This document shows positions 45,317 through 56,728 of a stretch of DNA of 64,000 nucleotides, one piece after another (positions within the stretch are counted from its first letter, which is position 1; each line of letters opens with the position of its first letter). The DNA comes from Leptobrachium leishanense (lineage: Eukaryota > Chordata > Amphibia > Anura > Megophryidae): positions 245,989,721 through 246,053,720 of the forward strand of contig CM019067.1 in assembly GCA_009667805.1 (NCBI GenBank), written 5' to 3'. Made by a program: the position numbers and the translations under genes. The notes below the pieces were generated by a model. It had not been told where the DNA came from and ran no database searches. It saw only the letters and a list, made by a program, of their open reading frames with translations.

Positions 45317-46110
45317 TTTAATGTGGATAAGTGCAAGATAATGCACCTGGGATGTAAAAACCCAAGGGCTGAATATAGAATATTTGATACAGTCCTAACC
45401 TCAACATCTGAGGAAAGGGATTTAGGGGTTATTATTTCAGAGGATCTAAGGGTAAGTAGTCAATGTAATAGAGCAGCATGAAATGCTAGCAGAATGCTTG
45501 GTTGTGTAGGGAGAGGTATTAGCAGTAGGAAAAGGGAAGTGCTCATGCCACTGTACAGCAGAGCACTGGTGAGACCTCACTTGGAGTACTGTGTGCAGTA
45601 CTGGAGACCGTATCTCCAGAAGGATATAGACATCTTAGAGAGAGTTCAGAGATGGGCTATTAAAATGGTGTACGGCTTGAAGGAGAAAAGTTACCAGGAA
45701 AGACTTAATGATCTTAACATGTACAGCTTGGAAAAAAGACGAGACAGAGGAGATATGATAGAAACATTTAAATACGTAAAGGGAATCCACAAGGTAGAGG
45801 AAGGGAGTATATTTAAAAGGAAACAAAGTAGCAAAACAAGAGGACATAGTCTTAGATTAGAGGGGCAAAGGTTTAAAAGTAACATCAGGAAGCATTATTT
45901 TACTGAGAGGGTGGTGGATACATGGAACAGCCTTCCAGTTGAAGTGGTAGAGGCCAAATCAGTAATTGAGTTTAAGCAGGCATGGGATAGGCATAAGGCT
46001 ATCCTAAACAAAAGATAAATCCAGGTAAAGTATCCATGTAATTGGGCAGACTAGATGGGCCGAAAGGTTGTTATCTGCTAACATTTTTCTATGTTTCTGT
46101 TTCTAACCCC
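45317..46110 (+). pseudogene. CR1-like LINE, RT C-terminus and 3' UTR
   Basis: Reading starts at FNVDKCKIMHLGCKNP (from 45317) and stays in one frame to the stop at 46018, with a single in-frame TGA (about 45479-45481) before NASRMLGCVGRG. Conserved blocks: VRPHLEYCVQYWRPYLQKDI, ILERVQRWAIKMVYGLKEKS, YQERLNDLNMYSLEKRRDRG, DMIETFKYVKGI, and the C-terminal IEFKQAWDRHKAILNKR. The 3' UTR is about 90 bases with a 'ttctatgtttctg' tail. This is the best-preserved coding piece of the window's LINEs, but it lacks the endonuclease and most of the reverse transcriptase through 5' truncation. Confidence 0.82.
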
Positions 46111-46845
46111 TTGTTCCAGTATTGAAGCAAAGTAGGGTTGTTTAGTTCACAGTGCCATTTACCAAGTGTACCGAACTCTGCTTTGCCATCCCTACCATGT
46201 CTGCTGGCTGCCTGCCCCGACCATTGCCTTGTCTCTGACTCCGCTAATCTTTGCTTCCTCTGGATACTTCCCTATATTCTCTCATAGATCCACTTACAAT
46301 CTCTTTGGATCCAGTTCCCTTCTTTGGACCTGACAATGGGGCATAAATGAAATATAAAGAAAATAGGGGCATAAATAAAAAATAAATGGGGCATGAATGA
46401 AATGAAATGTGAATGAGGGCATATAGATCAAATAAAAAGAGAATGGGGCATATATAAAATGGGAATGGAGGGAAAAAAGTGGATGTGATAGCCGTTGCTG
46501 AAGAATGTAGCCAACATAACAAGCACAGGATATTTTTTGGAAATGGAGCCTTAATTTTTTTTTACATCTTTATAAGCATTATATTTTGTTGTTATAGTTA
46601 GATTTGCTATGCTAAATTATGTGTGATATGTATACAATGATACCATAGAATGTCTTGTTGGTCTGGTGGGTTAACATTAGCTTTTAATACATTCCATAAT
46701 CCATAAGATTAGCACACCATAACCCTCTCCTCACCTACACATCCTACATCACTATAGGTTACATTGCTTCCTTTACTACCATGCTCGTCACCAGTTCTGT
46801 CACAAATGTATTATCCTCACCAGTAAAGTCTGAGTAGGACTCTGT
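46111..46845. other. Unassigned DNA with weak tandem 46330-46480
   Basis: 46330-46480 holds about four imperfect units beginning 'ggggcataaatgaaat'. Otherwise nothing recognised. Confidence 0.4.
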
Positions 46846-46849
46846 ACAT

Positions 46850-46962
46850 TTCTTGTCTCTAGTTCCTAAATTTGTACTTTTGCTAGCTTACAATAGTTCT
46901 CAATTCTTTATTGTAAAGTGCTGCAGAAACTGTTGGGACTATATATATATATATATATATAT
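46850..46962 (+). repeat. L2-like 3' end running into (TA)n
   Basis: 'ttgtaaagtgctgcagaaac' followed by 'tgttgggactatatata' matches the conserved L2/SINE 3' end form (AAGCGCTGCGGAAT..GTTGGCGCTATATAAATA). It continues into a TA microsatellite. Confidence 0.55.
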
Positions 46963-47434
46963 CAGGGCTCAAAATTTCCACACGCATTTGGCGAGTGGAA
47001 ATTAAGTGAGGGCGAGTAGAAATGCACACATAGGAAGCACAATAAATTATTTTGTGCTGCATATTCCAGTGGTGCCACTGTGCAACCCCCCCCTTCCACA
47101 GGCTGCTCGGTGGCAGGGATCAGCTGCCTAACCTGACCCAGCTCGTCTCTGTCACTGGCAGGGGGTGGAGAGGAGTGTCCCTGCCTCCTCGCTCTGCTCA
47201 CACTGGGGTCTGATTACTGGGTATACATGTATCTGGGGTCTGATGTCTGGGTATTAATGTTATTTTTGTAGCTTTATTCTAAATAAAACCTTTAACAGTG
47301 TAATTTCCTAAAATAATTTAAGGGGTGTGTTTAGGGGCAGAGTTAAGGATTGGGTAGGGGTTAGATGGAAAAACTGGTGGCGAGTAACTCTTATGGCCTG
47401 GTTAGTAGCTTGGGACTTGAAATTTTGAGCCCTG
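46963..47434. mobile_element. hAT-like MITE inserted in (TA)n
   Basis: Left end CAGGGCTCAAAATTTCCAC; the right end complement is CAGGGCTCAAAATTTCAAG, 16 matching terminal bases. Both flanks are TA runs, consistent with insertion into a microsatellite, so the 8-bp duplication cannot be told apart from the repeat. The phrase 'ggcgagt' recurs near both ends. Non-coding. Confidence 0.72.
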
Positions 47435-48459
47435 TATATATATAATAATAATAATAAGGCATGCCTTGATCTTTCATTCATGCAGGCTACTGAACCCAAA
47501 CAAGGATGCTGTATACTGTAATCCAACATATGGCTGCTATGTCTTCCTGATGCAAAACATATTTTGATGATATTTGTTGCTTTTCGCAGAATGCAACAAA
47601 TTTGGATTTGGTATAGAATGTAGTTTGTATTCCTAAAATGATCATTATCAGAAATTGACCGCCTGTTAATGTTTGTGAATATAGCCCTGTATTTATAGAA
47701 TTGCAGTTTACAATTCTCATAATTAAATAAAAGTATTTTTTTAAGCTTATGGATCCAATACATCCAGATGGAAAAATATAACTTGCATATATAAGGTGTA
47801 TATGAAAAGCTTTCGTGACCTTGACCTATCGCAAACAGTGTACCCTTTGTATGCATGTTTTATTTATTTTTTTCATTTACAAATATCTACGCTAGAGATC
47901 ATTTCAAAACCAAACCCACTCTTTCCCTGCTCACCAAGAATTCAATAGCAATCTTGTTACCGTTGGTCTTTTATTGCTAGTTAATGGAATTCTTTTAAAA
48001 TTGAACCAGTTTGAACTAAGCAGATTTGCATTGATCTTATGATATATGCTCTACAGGCAACACTACCCAAGGGTACACAAATTAAAAGCCTTAACCCTAA
48101 GCTACAAAATTCTACAGTCCCTTGCTGAACAATTGAGCTCATGAATGTCCCCTTGAGACATATTTTATTTTTTTCCTGCATAAAAACATTGGCATTATTT
48201 TCTTACACACAGTCAAAGTCAGGATGCTAAAATTGTGAAGATGAAATATAGTCCGTTCCATGAAAACATACATACAATACTATTCATTTTAAACCTTTGT
48301 TTAACTATGTTGTTTATTATATTTTATTCGATTTTGTATATTTTTTTTAAATACTGTCATTTTAATTTTAAGTCATCATGCTAACTACTTTTTTTTAGTG
48401 TCTCTGCTTGCTCCCATGTAAATCCACAGTAAGATATTGTAATGCTTGAGTAATTCATT
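47435..48459. other. Unassigned non-coding DNA
   Basis: A 182-codon minus-strand frame (47308-47856) starts in unrelated sequence and ends inside the MITE. It has no motif and is not called. Confidence 0.45.
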
Positions 48460-48463
48460 TTAA

Positions 48464-48570
48464 CCCCTTCACTTTCAAGTAATTTTCCATAAAACCCCTG
48501 GAAGGTCACGTTTGCAGTAACATACCAAGGATGGCCCGGAAGGGTGAATGCCCCAAGTGGCACTTCAGGA
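48464..48570. mobile_element. TTAA MITE left-end fragment
   Basis: TTAA at 48460-48463, then CCCCTTCACTTTCAAGTAAT and 'ccataaaacccctgg', parallel to the 38128 copy. The right end is absent. Confidence 0.5.
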
Positions 48571-48772
48571 GGGCACTTGACACAATGTTCGTGTGTGTGG
48601 TAATGTTTCTATACATGACCCTTCATTGTGTGGTCACTGGCAAATTATAGGTTGCATTATAGGTACATCCTTACCCAGTAGTGTTATGGAAAATCACTGT
48701 CCATTACCTACACAGTAAAAATATATAGAAAAGTCTTTATTGCATATGTTCATTATAGGTGAGCCCTAACGC

Positions 48773-48845
48773 AGTGTTTCTCAATCTTTTATGGAGATGT
48801 ACCCCTGCAGGTCTTAATATATTCCTAAGTAACCCTATCCCGAGA
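48773..48845. repeat. hAT-end-like fragment
   Basis: 'cagtgtttctcaatc' followed by 'gtacccctgc' resembles the left terminus of Charlie-type hAT elements. No partner end was found before the minisatellite. Confidence 0.3.
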
Positions 48846-48879
48846 AAGTAATATATATTGATTGGGTGTGATGGTTTCT

Positions 48880-49310
48880 GTTTGTGTGTAATGTCAGCAT
48901 ATGTGTTTGTGAGGCTTTCTGTGTGCAATGTCAGTACATGTGTTGATATGTGTGTGTGTGTAATATCAGTATATGTGATTGTGATGCTTTCTGTGTGCAA
49001 TGTCAGTACATGTGTTGATATGTGTGTGTGTGTAATATCAGTATATGTGATTGTGATGCTTTCTGTGTGCAATGTCAGTACATGTGTTGATATGTGTGTG
49101 TGTGTAATATCAGTATATGTGATTGTGATGCTTTCTGTGTGCAATGTCAGTACATGTGTTGATATGTGTGTGTGTGTAATATCAGTATATGTGATTGTGA
49201 TGCTTTCTGTGTGCAAAGTCAGTACATGTGTTGATATGTGTGTGTGTGTGTGTGTGTGTAATATCAGTATATGTGATTGTGATGGGCTCTGTGTGTACAA
49301 TGTCAGTAAA
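48880..49310. repeat. 72-bp minisatellite, about 5-6 units
   Basis: The marker 'ctttctgtgtgcaa' recurs at 48915, 48987, 49059, 49131 and 49203, exactly 72 bp apart. Each unit contains 'gtcagtacatgtgttgatat', a (TG)5-9 run and 'aatatcagtatatgtgattg'. Units are nearly identical, implying recent expansion; the TG run is longest in the last unit. Because 72 is divisible by 3, frames of 175 and 229 codons stay open on both strands without being genes. Confidence 0.88.
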
Positions 49311-49499
49311 TGTGAGGTTTCTTGGTGTGTGCAATATAAGTGTATTTGTGCATGCTGTAATAACAGATACAAACACATACATTGATAAACACATAAACAA
49401 TCCCTAATAAACATTCTGACACACACAATCCCAAATTAGCACAGTGACACACACATATAATCCCAAACTAACACATTGGCACACACTCACAATCCCAAA

Positions 49500-50310
49500 C
49501 TAACTAAGAGGGAGAAGGAGGTAGAAAAGGGGAGAGTTGGAGAGAGAGGGAGAAAATGGGACAGGGGAGAAAAGGGGAGAAAAGGGGAGAGTGAGAGAGG
49601 AAGGGAGAATATGGTATAGGGGAGAAAGGGGAGTGTGAGAGAGGAAGGTAGAAAATGGGAGAGGAGTTGAGAACAAGAGAGGGAAGAGTGGGGCAGAGAT
49701 TAAGAGGGGAAAGGGGAAAGATAAGTGGAGAGAGGGGGAGAAAAGTGGAGACAGAGAGAGAGGGGAACGGGGGAGAAACTGGAGAGAGAGGGGAAAGGGG
49801 GAGAAAAAGGGAGAGAGGGAAGGGGGAAAAGGAGAGAGAGAGGAAAGGGGGAGAGAGGGAAGGGGAGAAAAGTGGAGAGAGAGATAGAAGGGAAAGGGAG
49901 GAGAAAAGCAGAGAGAGGGGATGGGGAGAAAGGGAGAGAGAGTAAAGGGGGAGAGAAAAGGAGGGAGAGAGAGGAAAGGAGAAGAGAAAAGGGGGAGAGA
50001 AAAGGGAAAAGGGGGAGAGTATGCGAGAGAGAAGAAAGGGGGAGAAAAAGAGAGAGAGGGGAAAGGGGGAGAGAGGGAAGGGGAGAAAAGTGGAGAGAGA
50101 GATAGAAGGGAAAGGGAGGAGAAAAGCAGAGAGAGGGGATGGGGAGAAAGGGGGAGAGAGAGTAAAGGGGGAGAGAAAAGGAGGGAGAGAGAGGAAAGGA
50201 GAAGAGAAAAGGGGGAGAGAAAAGGGAAAAGGGGGAGAGTATGCGAGAGAGAAGAAAGGGGGAGAAAAAGAGAGAGAGGGGAAAGGGGGGAGAAAAAGAC
50301 CAGTTACAAA
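49500..50310. repeat. 0.8-kb polypurine (GGGAGA-rich) tract
   Basis: Almost every base on the plus strand is A or G for about 800 bp. A segment of about 218 bp is duplicated in tandem: 'gagatagaagggaaagggag' occurs at 49881 and again 218 bp later at 50099, with long identical flanks. The long frames here (up to 259 codons; Arg/Glu/Lys/Gly-rich plus, Ser/Pro/Leu/Phe-rich minus) follow from composition. Such tracts can form triplex (H-) DNA. Confidence 0.88.
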
Positions 50311-51281
50311 TGGCCCGCAGACAGGCGCAGACTAACTGGATTGGCCTTGCTGCCCCTGCAGCCCAGGACGTGCGTGGAGCACCATGGCAATTCCCTCTCC
50401 AGCCCTCAGGATGCTCCACTCCCCTCCTGTTGGGCCCCTGCTCGGTCCCCAAATGGCACCAAGCAGGGGCTTCAGCCACAGCAGGCTGACATCAGCCCTT
50501 GCTGTGGGACAGCCCATCAGACCACGTGTGCATGATGACGTCAGCCGAGCAGGATCCCAATACAGGAGACATGCAGCGGTCCTTTAGACCACCTTTAGAT
50601 ACTAATGTATCTCTGGATCCATAGGAGCTACAAGGACGGATGAGGTGTCTTTGTAAAGGCCAGAATATTGTCTTTCCAGTGATACCTAAGATCACTATGT
50701 GTTGATTAAAACAAAAAAGATAATTAATAATAAATAAAAATAATAAAATTAAATACAGTTAAAAAGATATTTTTTTTGTTCTAAAAACAGAGGCATTGTT
50801 CTCCCCTTTATAAAATTAACAATGCTGCTGCAATAACTCACAAATTTTCATATATAGTTTAATATATTTAAATTTAATTTTAATATAATATTTTCTTTAT
50901 ATTATAATTATTTTAATTAAATATATTTTAATAAAATACCGCATTTTGATATAACTTTAGTTCAACAAATAATAAGTTATATATAATTGTTTTATTTCTG
51001 TGGCGCTCTGTGATACGCTCAGATATACTGCATTACTGTGAGTTTTATTGCTGTGGAGCTCTGTGATACAGTAATGTGTGGTGTGTATGAGCGTGAGTTT
51101 TATTGCAGTGGTGCTCTGTAATCTGCAGTGTGTACAAGTGTACCACTAAGGTACACTATTTTATAAACCTGAAAAGCGAGTGGCAGCTTCCCATGTGTGC
51201 CACAGGGACCTTCGGTGCTGCGGTGCAGCCTTAGATGCAATATTTTGCAGCGTTGTGTTTTATGATGAATACTATGACTAT
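50311..51281. other. Unassigned DNA; three-unit tandem at 50991-51125
   Basis: 50311-50700 is GC-richer and contains 'gtgatacctaagatcact', faintly like the A/T-rich arm of the TTAA families. 50991-51125 has three units of about 52-55 bp starting 'ttttattgctgtggagctc'. No gene seen. Confidence 0.4.
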
Positions 51282-52182
51282 CAGGGTAATTCAAAGAGAT
51301 TCGAAAAGTCACCGCACTTTCGGTGACTTTTCGTTCTCTTCAATTCGGTTCCTTTTGCCGATCCCATTTTGGTGACCCTGCGGTGTATTCAGCAAGCACC
51401 ACAGGGTCCCCGAATTGCAGGGAAAAGCTGCCGCAAACCCGACGAAAACGAACCGCAAAACCCACCGAATGCACGCCGAAAACCCGCAAAAACATCTGGA
51501 TTAACCCGTCGAAAAACCCGAGCACGAGCCGATCACACGCAGCGAAGCAGCCGAGACTGCAGATGAGGCAGTGAATAAATTAGCAAAACAGTTTGCGTGA
51601 ATGTTTGAAAATGAAATGCTGTTTGCAAAGAAACTACTGAGCGAAAATGTCTGAAATTTGCATATGAGGTCCAGGGAATGATAATAAAAAGGGCTGTTAC
51701 AGAAAATATAAGAAAAACTTAAAAAGAAAAAAAATCGGACTTTTAAAAAAACAAATTAAGAAAAATGCTTAAAATATCCTAAAAAATCTATAAATAAAGA
51801 GACTCTTCACTGCAGAATTTTATAATGAATGGTTTATTAGATACTGAATTAAAACGGGAATATTTTTAACATTGAAGCCTATGGGATTCTCCTGAATAAA
51901 TTTGCCGCATGAAACCACCGAATGGCAGGGCATTAGCGGAACCTTTCACTGCTGGTTTGTGTTCTCTGAATAGCCTAAGCAGTGCTTTTCATGGGGTTTT
52001 CACTGCCCTCGAACAGGCACCGAACAGGCACCGAACAGGCACCGAATGTGCAGGCAATTCGCTAGGATTTGGCGAATTGCCTGCTCTCTGGATAGCCGAA
52101 TGGCCAGGAAAGGTAACCAAACGCTGATTTTCAGCGTTCGGTTACCTTTCTCAAGCAATGCGGAGCTCTTTGAATAACCCTG
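51282..52182. mobile_element. 0.9-kb CAGGGTAATTC element, copy 2
   Basis: Starts CAGGGTAATTCAAAGAGATTC, ends GAGCTCTTTGAATAACCCTG, with TAT on both sides (51279-51281 and 52183-52185). Collinear with 18060-18968 through 'gtccccgaattgcaggg', 'gtttgcgtgaatg', 'cataatgaatggtttattag'-like blocks and 'gcctatgggattctcctg'. Near 52012-52040 the unit 'gaacaggcacc' is present three times versus two in copy 1. No transposase. Confidence 0.8.
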
Positions 52183-52349
52183 TATGTATAAAACACCACT
52201 GACCTTGCTCGCAGTGTGGGAAATGAGAAAGTAACGGCAGTGGTATTGCTCATTTTATACGTGACAAATGGACAATGCCATTGCTTAGGAACAAAAAATA
52301 AATAAAAAGACATTTTACTTTAAATGAAAAGAATAAATGGGTTAATAAA

Positions 52350-52440
52350 AAAACGAGGTTGAAATTTTGCTTGCGGCCCCCTTGGGAAATGAAAACTTGT
52401 CCAGTGGCCCTCGAGTAAGTTGAGTTTGAGACTCCTGCTC
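52350..52440. repeat. hAT-end-like fragment
   Basis: 'gagtttgagactcctgctct' resembles the complement of the CAGGGGTCTCAAACTC terminus of Charlie-like hAT elements, preceded by 'gcggcccccttgggaaa'. The opposite end is not found. Confidence 0.4.
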
Positions 52441-53214
52441 TAAGGGTTATTGACTCACATAAATTTTTCCTCGTGCCAACTCCCTGTTACCAACTCAGAT
52501 GGAAATGGAGTCCAACTTTTTTCATAGTTAGACCAATAAACATTTTTGCATATAATTTAACTTATTTGACATCGAGATGATGTTCCTTATGGCACAGCAG
52601 TAATTATTTTGAGCATATATTGAATAATGTTTATGTTTGTGTTCATTTTCGTCTATTAAATTTTTCGGTTTGTGTTGATATATGTAAGTTTTACGTTGAT
52701 TTGTTAAAAGAAATAGGACAATGAAAACTTGACAAGGCTAAGAGAGAATGCTGGATGTACTGGCGTTTAATTAAAAGATAGGAACTAGCTATGTCAGAAA
52801 GAATAACACTAAGCATTGTGACTTATATGTGTGAAATTCCAACACAAACACACAAACAACTTCCTTGCTGGCAGAAAACAATACAACGTACGTTTAACAC
52901 AAACTGTGTGTACGATGCTAATCATGCCAAATACAATATAAAGTGCTTCAGGGTGACGAAAAGAGACAACGTTTTTTAACAAAAAAACAAGCTGAATGAA
53001 TTCAGGACTTGAGTGAAGTTCTATAAAACATTCACAAAAAGCAGTTGAGAAGGCACCTAAATACACAATACTGTAATAAGATTTTAACATATATCTTAAA
53101 AAGTTATATGATAGTTTAAAAAGATTAAAATGTGATAATCAGGTATGAATATATTTTTTTGTGCGAATCGATTTAACTTCTGAAAGCTGTAAATCTTCCA
53201 GCCTTGATCTCCAT
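52441..53214. other. Unassigned non-coding DNA
   Basis: A/T-rich; nothing recognised. Confidence 0.45.
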
Positions 53215-53850
53215 GGGAATCCCAGGAAGTCCTGTAGATGGCCGGCCAATCCAGGCCGGCTTTTACCCTTGCCTGTTACATCTATTACATCCGGCCCAAG
53301 ACTTTCCTGCAGCCTGCCATAGCTCTGACCACCTGCCCAATTTCCTATTTAAGGGCGGTACACCCTCTCATCAGGGCACTGTTCTTGAGTCCCCAGTATG
53401 GAGCTGGTTCTGCTGCTCTAACTACCTGTGTTCCTGTTCCTTCTCTACTAGTTCTCTATTGAGTCCTCTGGGCTGGTTACTAATCCTGCTTTGCGTTCCT
53501 GTACAACTACACTTGCAAGGTCATGGTGAGAACATGTCCAGCTGTACAGTGAACCTTCACAAAGCCGCACCATCTCTCCAGGCCATGTTGTGCTTTCCTA
53601 TACTGCCCAGCTGTACAGCAGATCCTTGCCAACCCACATCATCTCTAAAGGCCGTGCTGTGCTTTCCTGTCTAGCAGAGATCATCATGAGTGCCTGCCCA
53701 GCAGCATCATGAAAACCTGACCATCAGTGTGTTATTCTGCCTGTCAGTACCTACTACGAGTTTCTGCCCTGCTGTACTGTGTCACCTTCCCTGCTTTAAC
53801 ATCCAAGCGGTACCTTGAGTACCTGCCTGCAGGGTCACTACCCAGCAGTG
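53215..53850. repeat. Unclassified C/T-rich repeat-like segment
   Basis: More GC-rich than its flanks, with a palindrome-like 'ggccggc..gccggc' start (53239-53262) and a unit of about 70 bp around 'cagctgtacag' and 'tgtgctttcct' occurring twice (53535 and 53605). The 156-codon frame through it (53204-53674) has no motif. The texture is like 8313-8990 and might be an LTR, unproven. Confidence 0.3.
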
Positions 53851-53986
53851 TGGAGAATTCACGATATGTCCCAACGGCTTTTATTACTGCTGACATTTTT
53901 TTCTACTGCCCTGTATCCCCATCCTTCCATATGACAACAACTTCAGTTTCCCATTTGCTTCCAGTATTGTTATCTCTTCACCAGTG

Positions 53987-54022
<36 letters not shown>
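53987..54022. repeat. (CA)n microsatellite
   Basis: About 17 uninterrupted CA units following 'ccagtgt'. Confidence 0.9.
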
Positions 54023-54025
<3 letters not shown>

Positions 54026-54099
54026 ACCACACTCCTAGATACACAAACACCCAGGCATAATCCCTGACGCACAAAAAATATACAGGCATATGCTGTTAA

Positions 54100-54529
54100 C
54101 CTCTTCACTATGGTGATTGTGTTTAAATGATCAACAGCAGCAGCCTGAGTTTGTTGTATCATAGCAAATGAAATTCAATTGCTGCAAATTAATTTTATTT
54201 GCATTTGGGGTCCAGAAAGTGATCCTAAAATTTTAGCACCCTGGGCATGATGTCTGAGCTGCTAACACTTTAAAAAAAAAACAGCTGGTAAATGTCTCTG
54301 ACCAACGGCTCCCCACCTGATCCTGCATGGAGCTCAGAACTGCAGTTCTGCAGTTCTTGCATTTGGCAAGTAACTGGCGACATCTGCTGGCCAAATGGGT
54401 TATTGCAGTAAGAAATACATTGGGAATATTCCCAAATATGGCTTACTGTATGATTAACCAGAAATTATTTTCCAAAAAACACTGGTTCCTGACAGTGTTT
54501 TTTGGAAAAATCACTTGGCAGTGAAAGAG
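54100..54529. mobile_element. TTAA MITE (CACTxCCAAGTGA family)
   Basis: TTAA at 54096-54099 and 54530-54533. Left end CCTCTTCACTATGGTGATTG; the right end complement is CTCTTTCACTGCCAAGTGAT. The interior 'gtaagaaatacattgggaat' and 'tctgctggcc' is the reverse of the 13076 copy. A local hairpin near 54460-54515 has arms 'ttttccaaaaaacac' and 'gtgttttttggaaaa'. Confidence 0.72.
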
Positions 54530-54533
54530 TTAA

Positions 54534-56728
54534 CCCAAATACATAGTCATACTCACTACTCACTAAGGGACAAAAATAATACAGGCAAGTATAGAGTATC
54601 ACTGTGAGCTCATACATTTCTGTATCTCCTTTTAGGAATAGATAAAGAAATTTACAATCTGTCATCCTGTATTATGAGGTTTCTACCTTAACCATTTTGC
54701 CTATCCTGTCCTTGCATTTCCCTCCACAGATTCCATGTGACAATTCATTTCTGTATCCTCCTGGACACGGAAAAGCCAGCAAAGTTCTGGCCTGTCAGTA
54801 AACCATATAGAGTTTGCAATGTAAGAGAGGTAAGTAACAGCTATTTTTCACCGTCTCTTTAACAGATCTGGAGACTGGACATATGGAATTTCACACCTAG
54901 GTCACAATGGCACTATCTAAGAGGTATATGGTAGCATATGGTAGCAATGACCCTGCCCAAGCTGGAGAATTTCAAAAATATCATACAAGGTCCCACTTTG
55001 AGGCCTGTTAATTTGCCTAAATGTAGGGCAAACTCTGTATTTGATTATGACAGAGGATGCAGCTAACATATCTTTGAGGATGGCTTATGGATTTACAACC
55101 ACATTTTATTTGTAGGTTTTCTGCCTCCATTCATTAATATCTACCTTCTGGAAACAAAAATTCCTAATGTGACTTATGTAACTTTGGACTTGGGGTGCCT
55201 GGATCTGGAGAATATTTGTGGATGGAGGCTCCATATCATTTTTCATTGCCTATCTGTCTATTGTATGGTCCATGTGTATCTTGTTATCGGCTGATAGGAT
55301 TGCTCTCAGGAATGTGTTAATATCGGTTTATATTTGAGTAGTTTGATAATCTGCTTTGTCAGGCAAACACAAACCACATCATCTGCTGTCTTTAGACTGT
55401 TATCTTGTTTATCATCACAATTGCCATTGTCCTGTCTAAGAATGTTGAGCAAACACTTATTCCATTCTAGGGTCAGATTTTGTGTATGCAACTGACCCAT
55501 GTTTGACCACATAAATATGTGTGCCTGTCCCCAATTGAAAGAGTTCCATTTTGACCCTGAAAACCTCCAGATATACAACCCCATCTTATTTCTGGGGGAT
55601 GCTAGCAGGCTCTCTGTGTCACGGTCCTTATGTTTCCTGTGAGGACTGGAGGAAGGCACTAGAGTCTGCATGGGGAGAACATGGGGGTCCGGCAAGGAAG
55701 CGGCATTGACAGATGTGACCCTGTTGGGGTACTGAGAACTGTCACACCTAATATCCATGCAATATTTTTACATCTCGCACAAGATTTTTACAAAACACAT
55801 ATACAACTACATCTTCTACCAATACCATCCGTATGGTTTGGCATGGCAACTGGGCAAATTAACCGAACAGTCTGCAGCTGTTCCATACATTACTGTGAAT
55901 GTAATGGCATATGGAAAGAGAGACTGGTGAATCTCACCATATCACATACATCATGCTAACACATGACCCCACGTGGAGATGCACCCTACCTGTGAGCCTG
56001 ATCAACGCTCCAAGTGGATAAAGGTTCAGAAGCCACAACCTGACTTTGATGACGAGTTTGAGAATCAGTGACAATCAATCACATATACTTAGATTTACTT
56101 GTAAAAGAAAAATACCCAGTCAAATCAGCATGGCGACAGCTGGCAAAAACAAAGCTCTCATCTACAGAATAAAGTTCCAAAGCTGATATTACATCTACAT
56201 CTGCTGTTTAATGGGTGATCATTTGTGGGAAGAAATTATTAACTTACTTTAATATGCCACATTGCTTAAATTGGCTTACATTACCATTTTACTTTCATTT
56301 ACTTCTGCCAGTATATCTTATTTATCCGCATCCAATAAGAATGGATGGAATGTATTGGAATAAAATTCGAAGCTTGGCCGAGGCACGGGTGGAACAGTTT
56401 ATGTGTATGATTTATATTCTGGCACTGGATCACAAACTGCATTAAAAGCATTAATGTGTTTAGACTTTCAAACTGACAGAATGTTCACACAGACACACAC
56501 ACACTAATATATATATATATATATTTTATATGGGGGAAATATCTATGTACATGGTGTCCATAAAGTCTCTTTACAATTTCCAAAATGAATTACGAAGGCA
56601 AATGAAAAGACAGATAAGTGAAAATTATTACAAAATGAGTCGTATATATTTAAGTTTTTTTGCCACATTTAATACACCTCTATATGAGCACAATTAGTTG
56701 CACGATGCACATCAAGACAATATATATA
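54534..56728. other. Unassigned non-coding DNA
   Basis: About 2.2 kb. A 150-codon minus frame (55306-55758) and others show no motif. A CA/TA microsatellite lies at about 56490-56525. No RNA or transposon terminus recognised. Confidence 0.45.

Noticed and set aside
47308..47856. 182-codon minus-strand frame
   Set aside because: Ends within a MITE, has no motif, and its composition follows the A/T-rich DNA.
48880..49310. CRISPR-like regular repeats
   Set aside because: Units are contiguous 72-bp tandem copies without unique spacers, in eukaryotic DNA.
48737..49426. 175- and 229-codon frames with repeating peptides
   Set aside because: The 72-bp minisatellite is a multiple of three, so both strands remain open; not a secreted repeat protein.
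49655..50535. Long frames rich in Arg/Glu/Gly and, on the other strand, Pro/Ser/Phe
   Set aside because: Produced by the polypurine tract, which lacks stop codons by composition.
55306..55758. 150-codon minus-strand frame
   Set aside because: No motif or homologous pattern recognised and no gene context.
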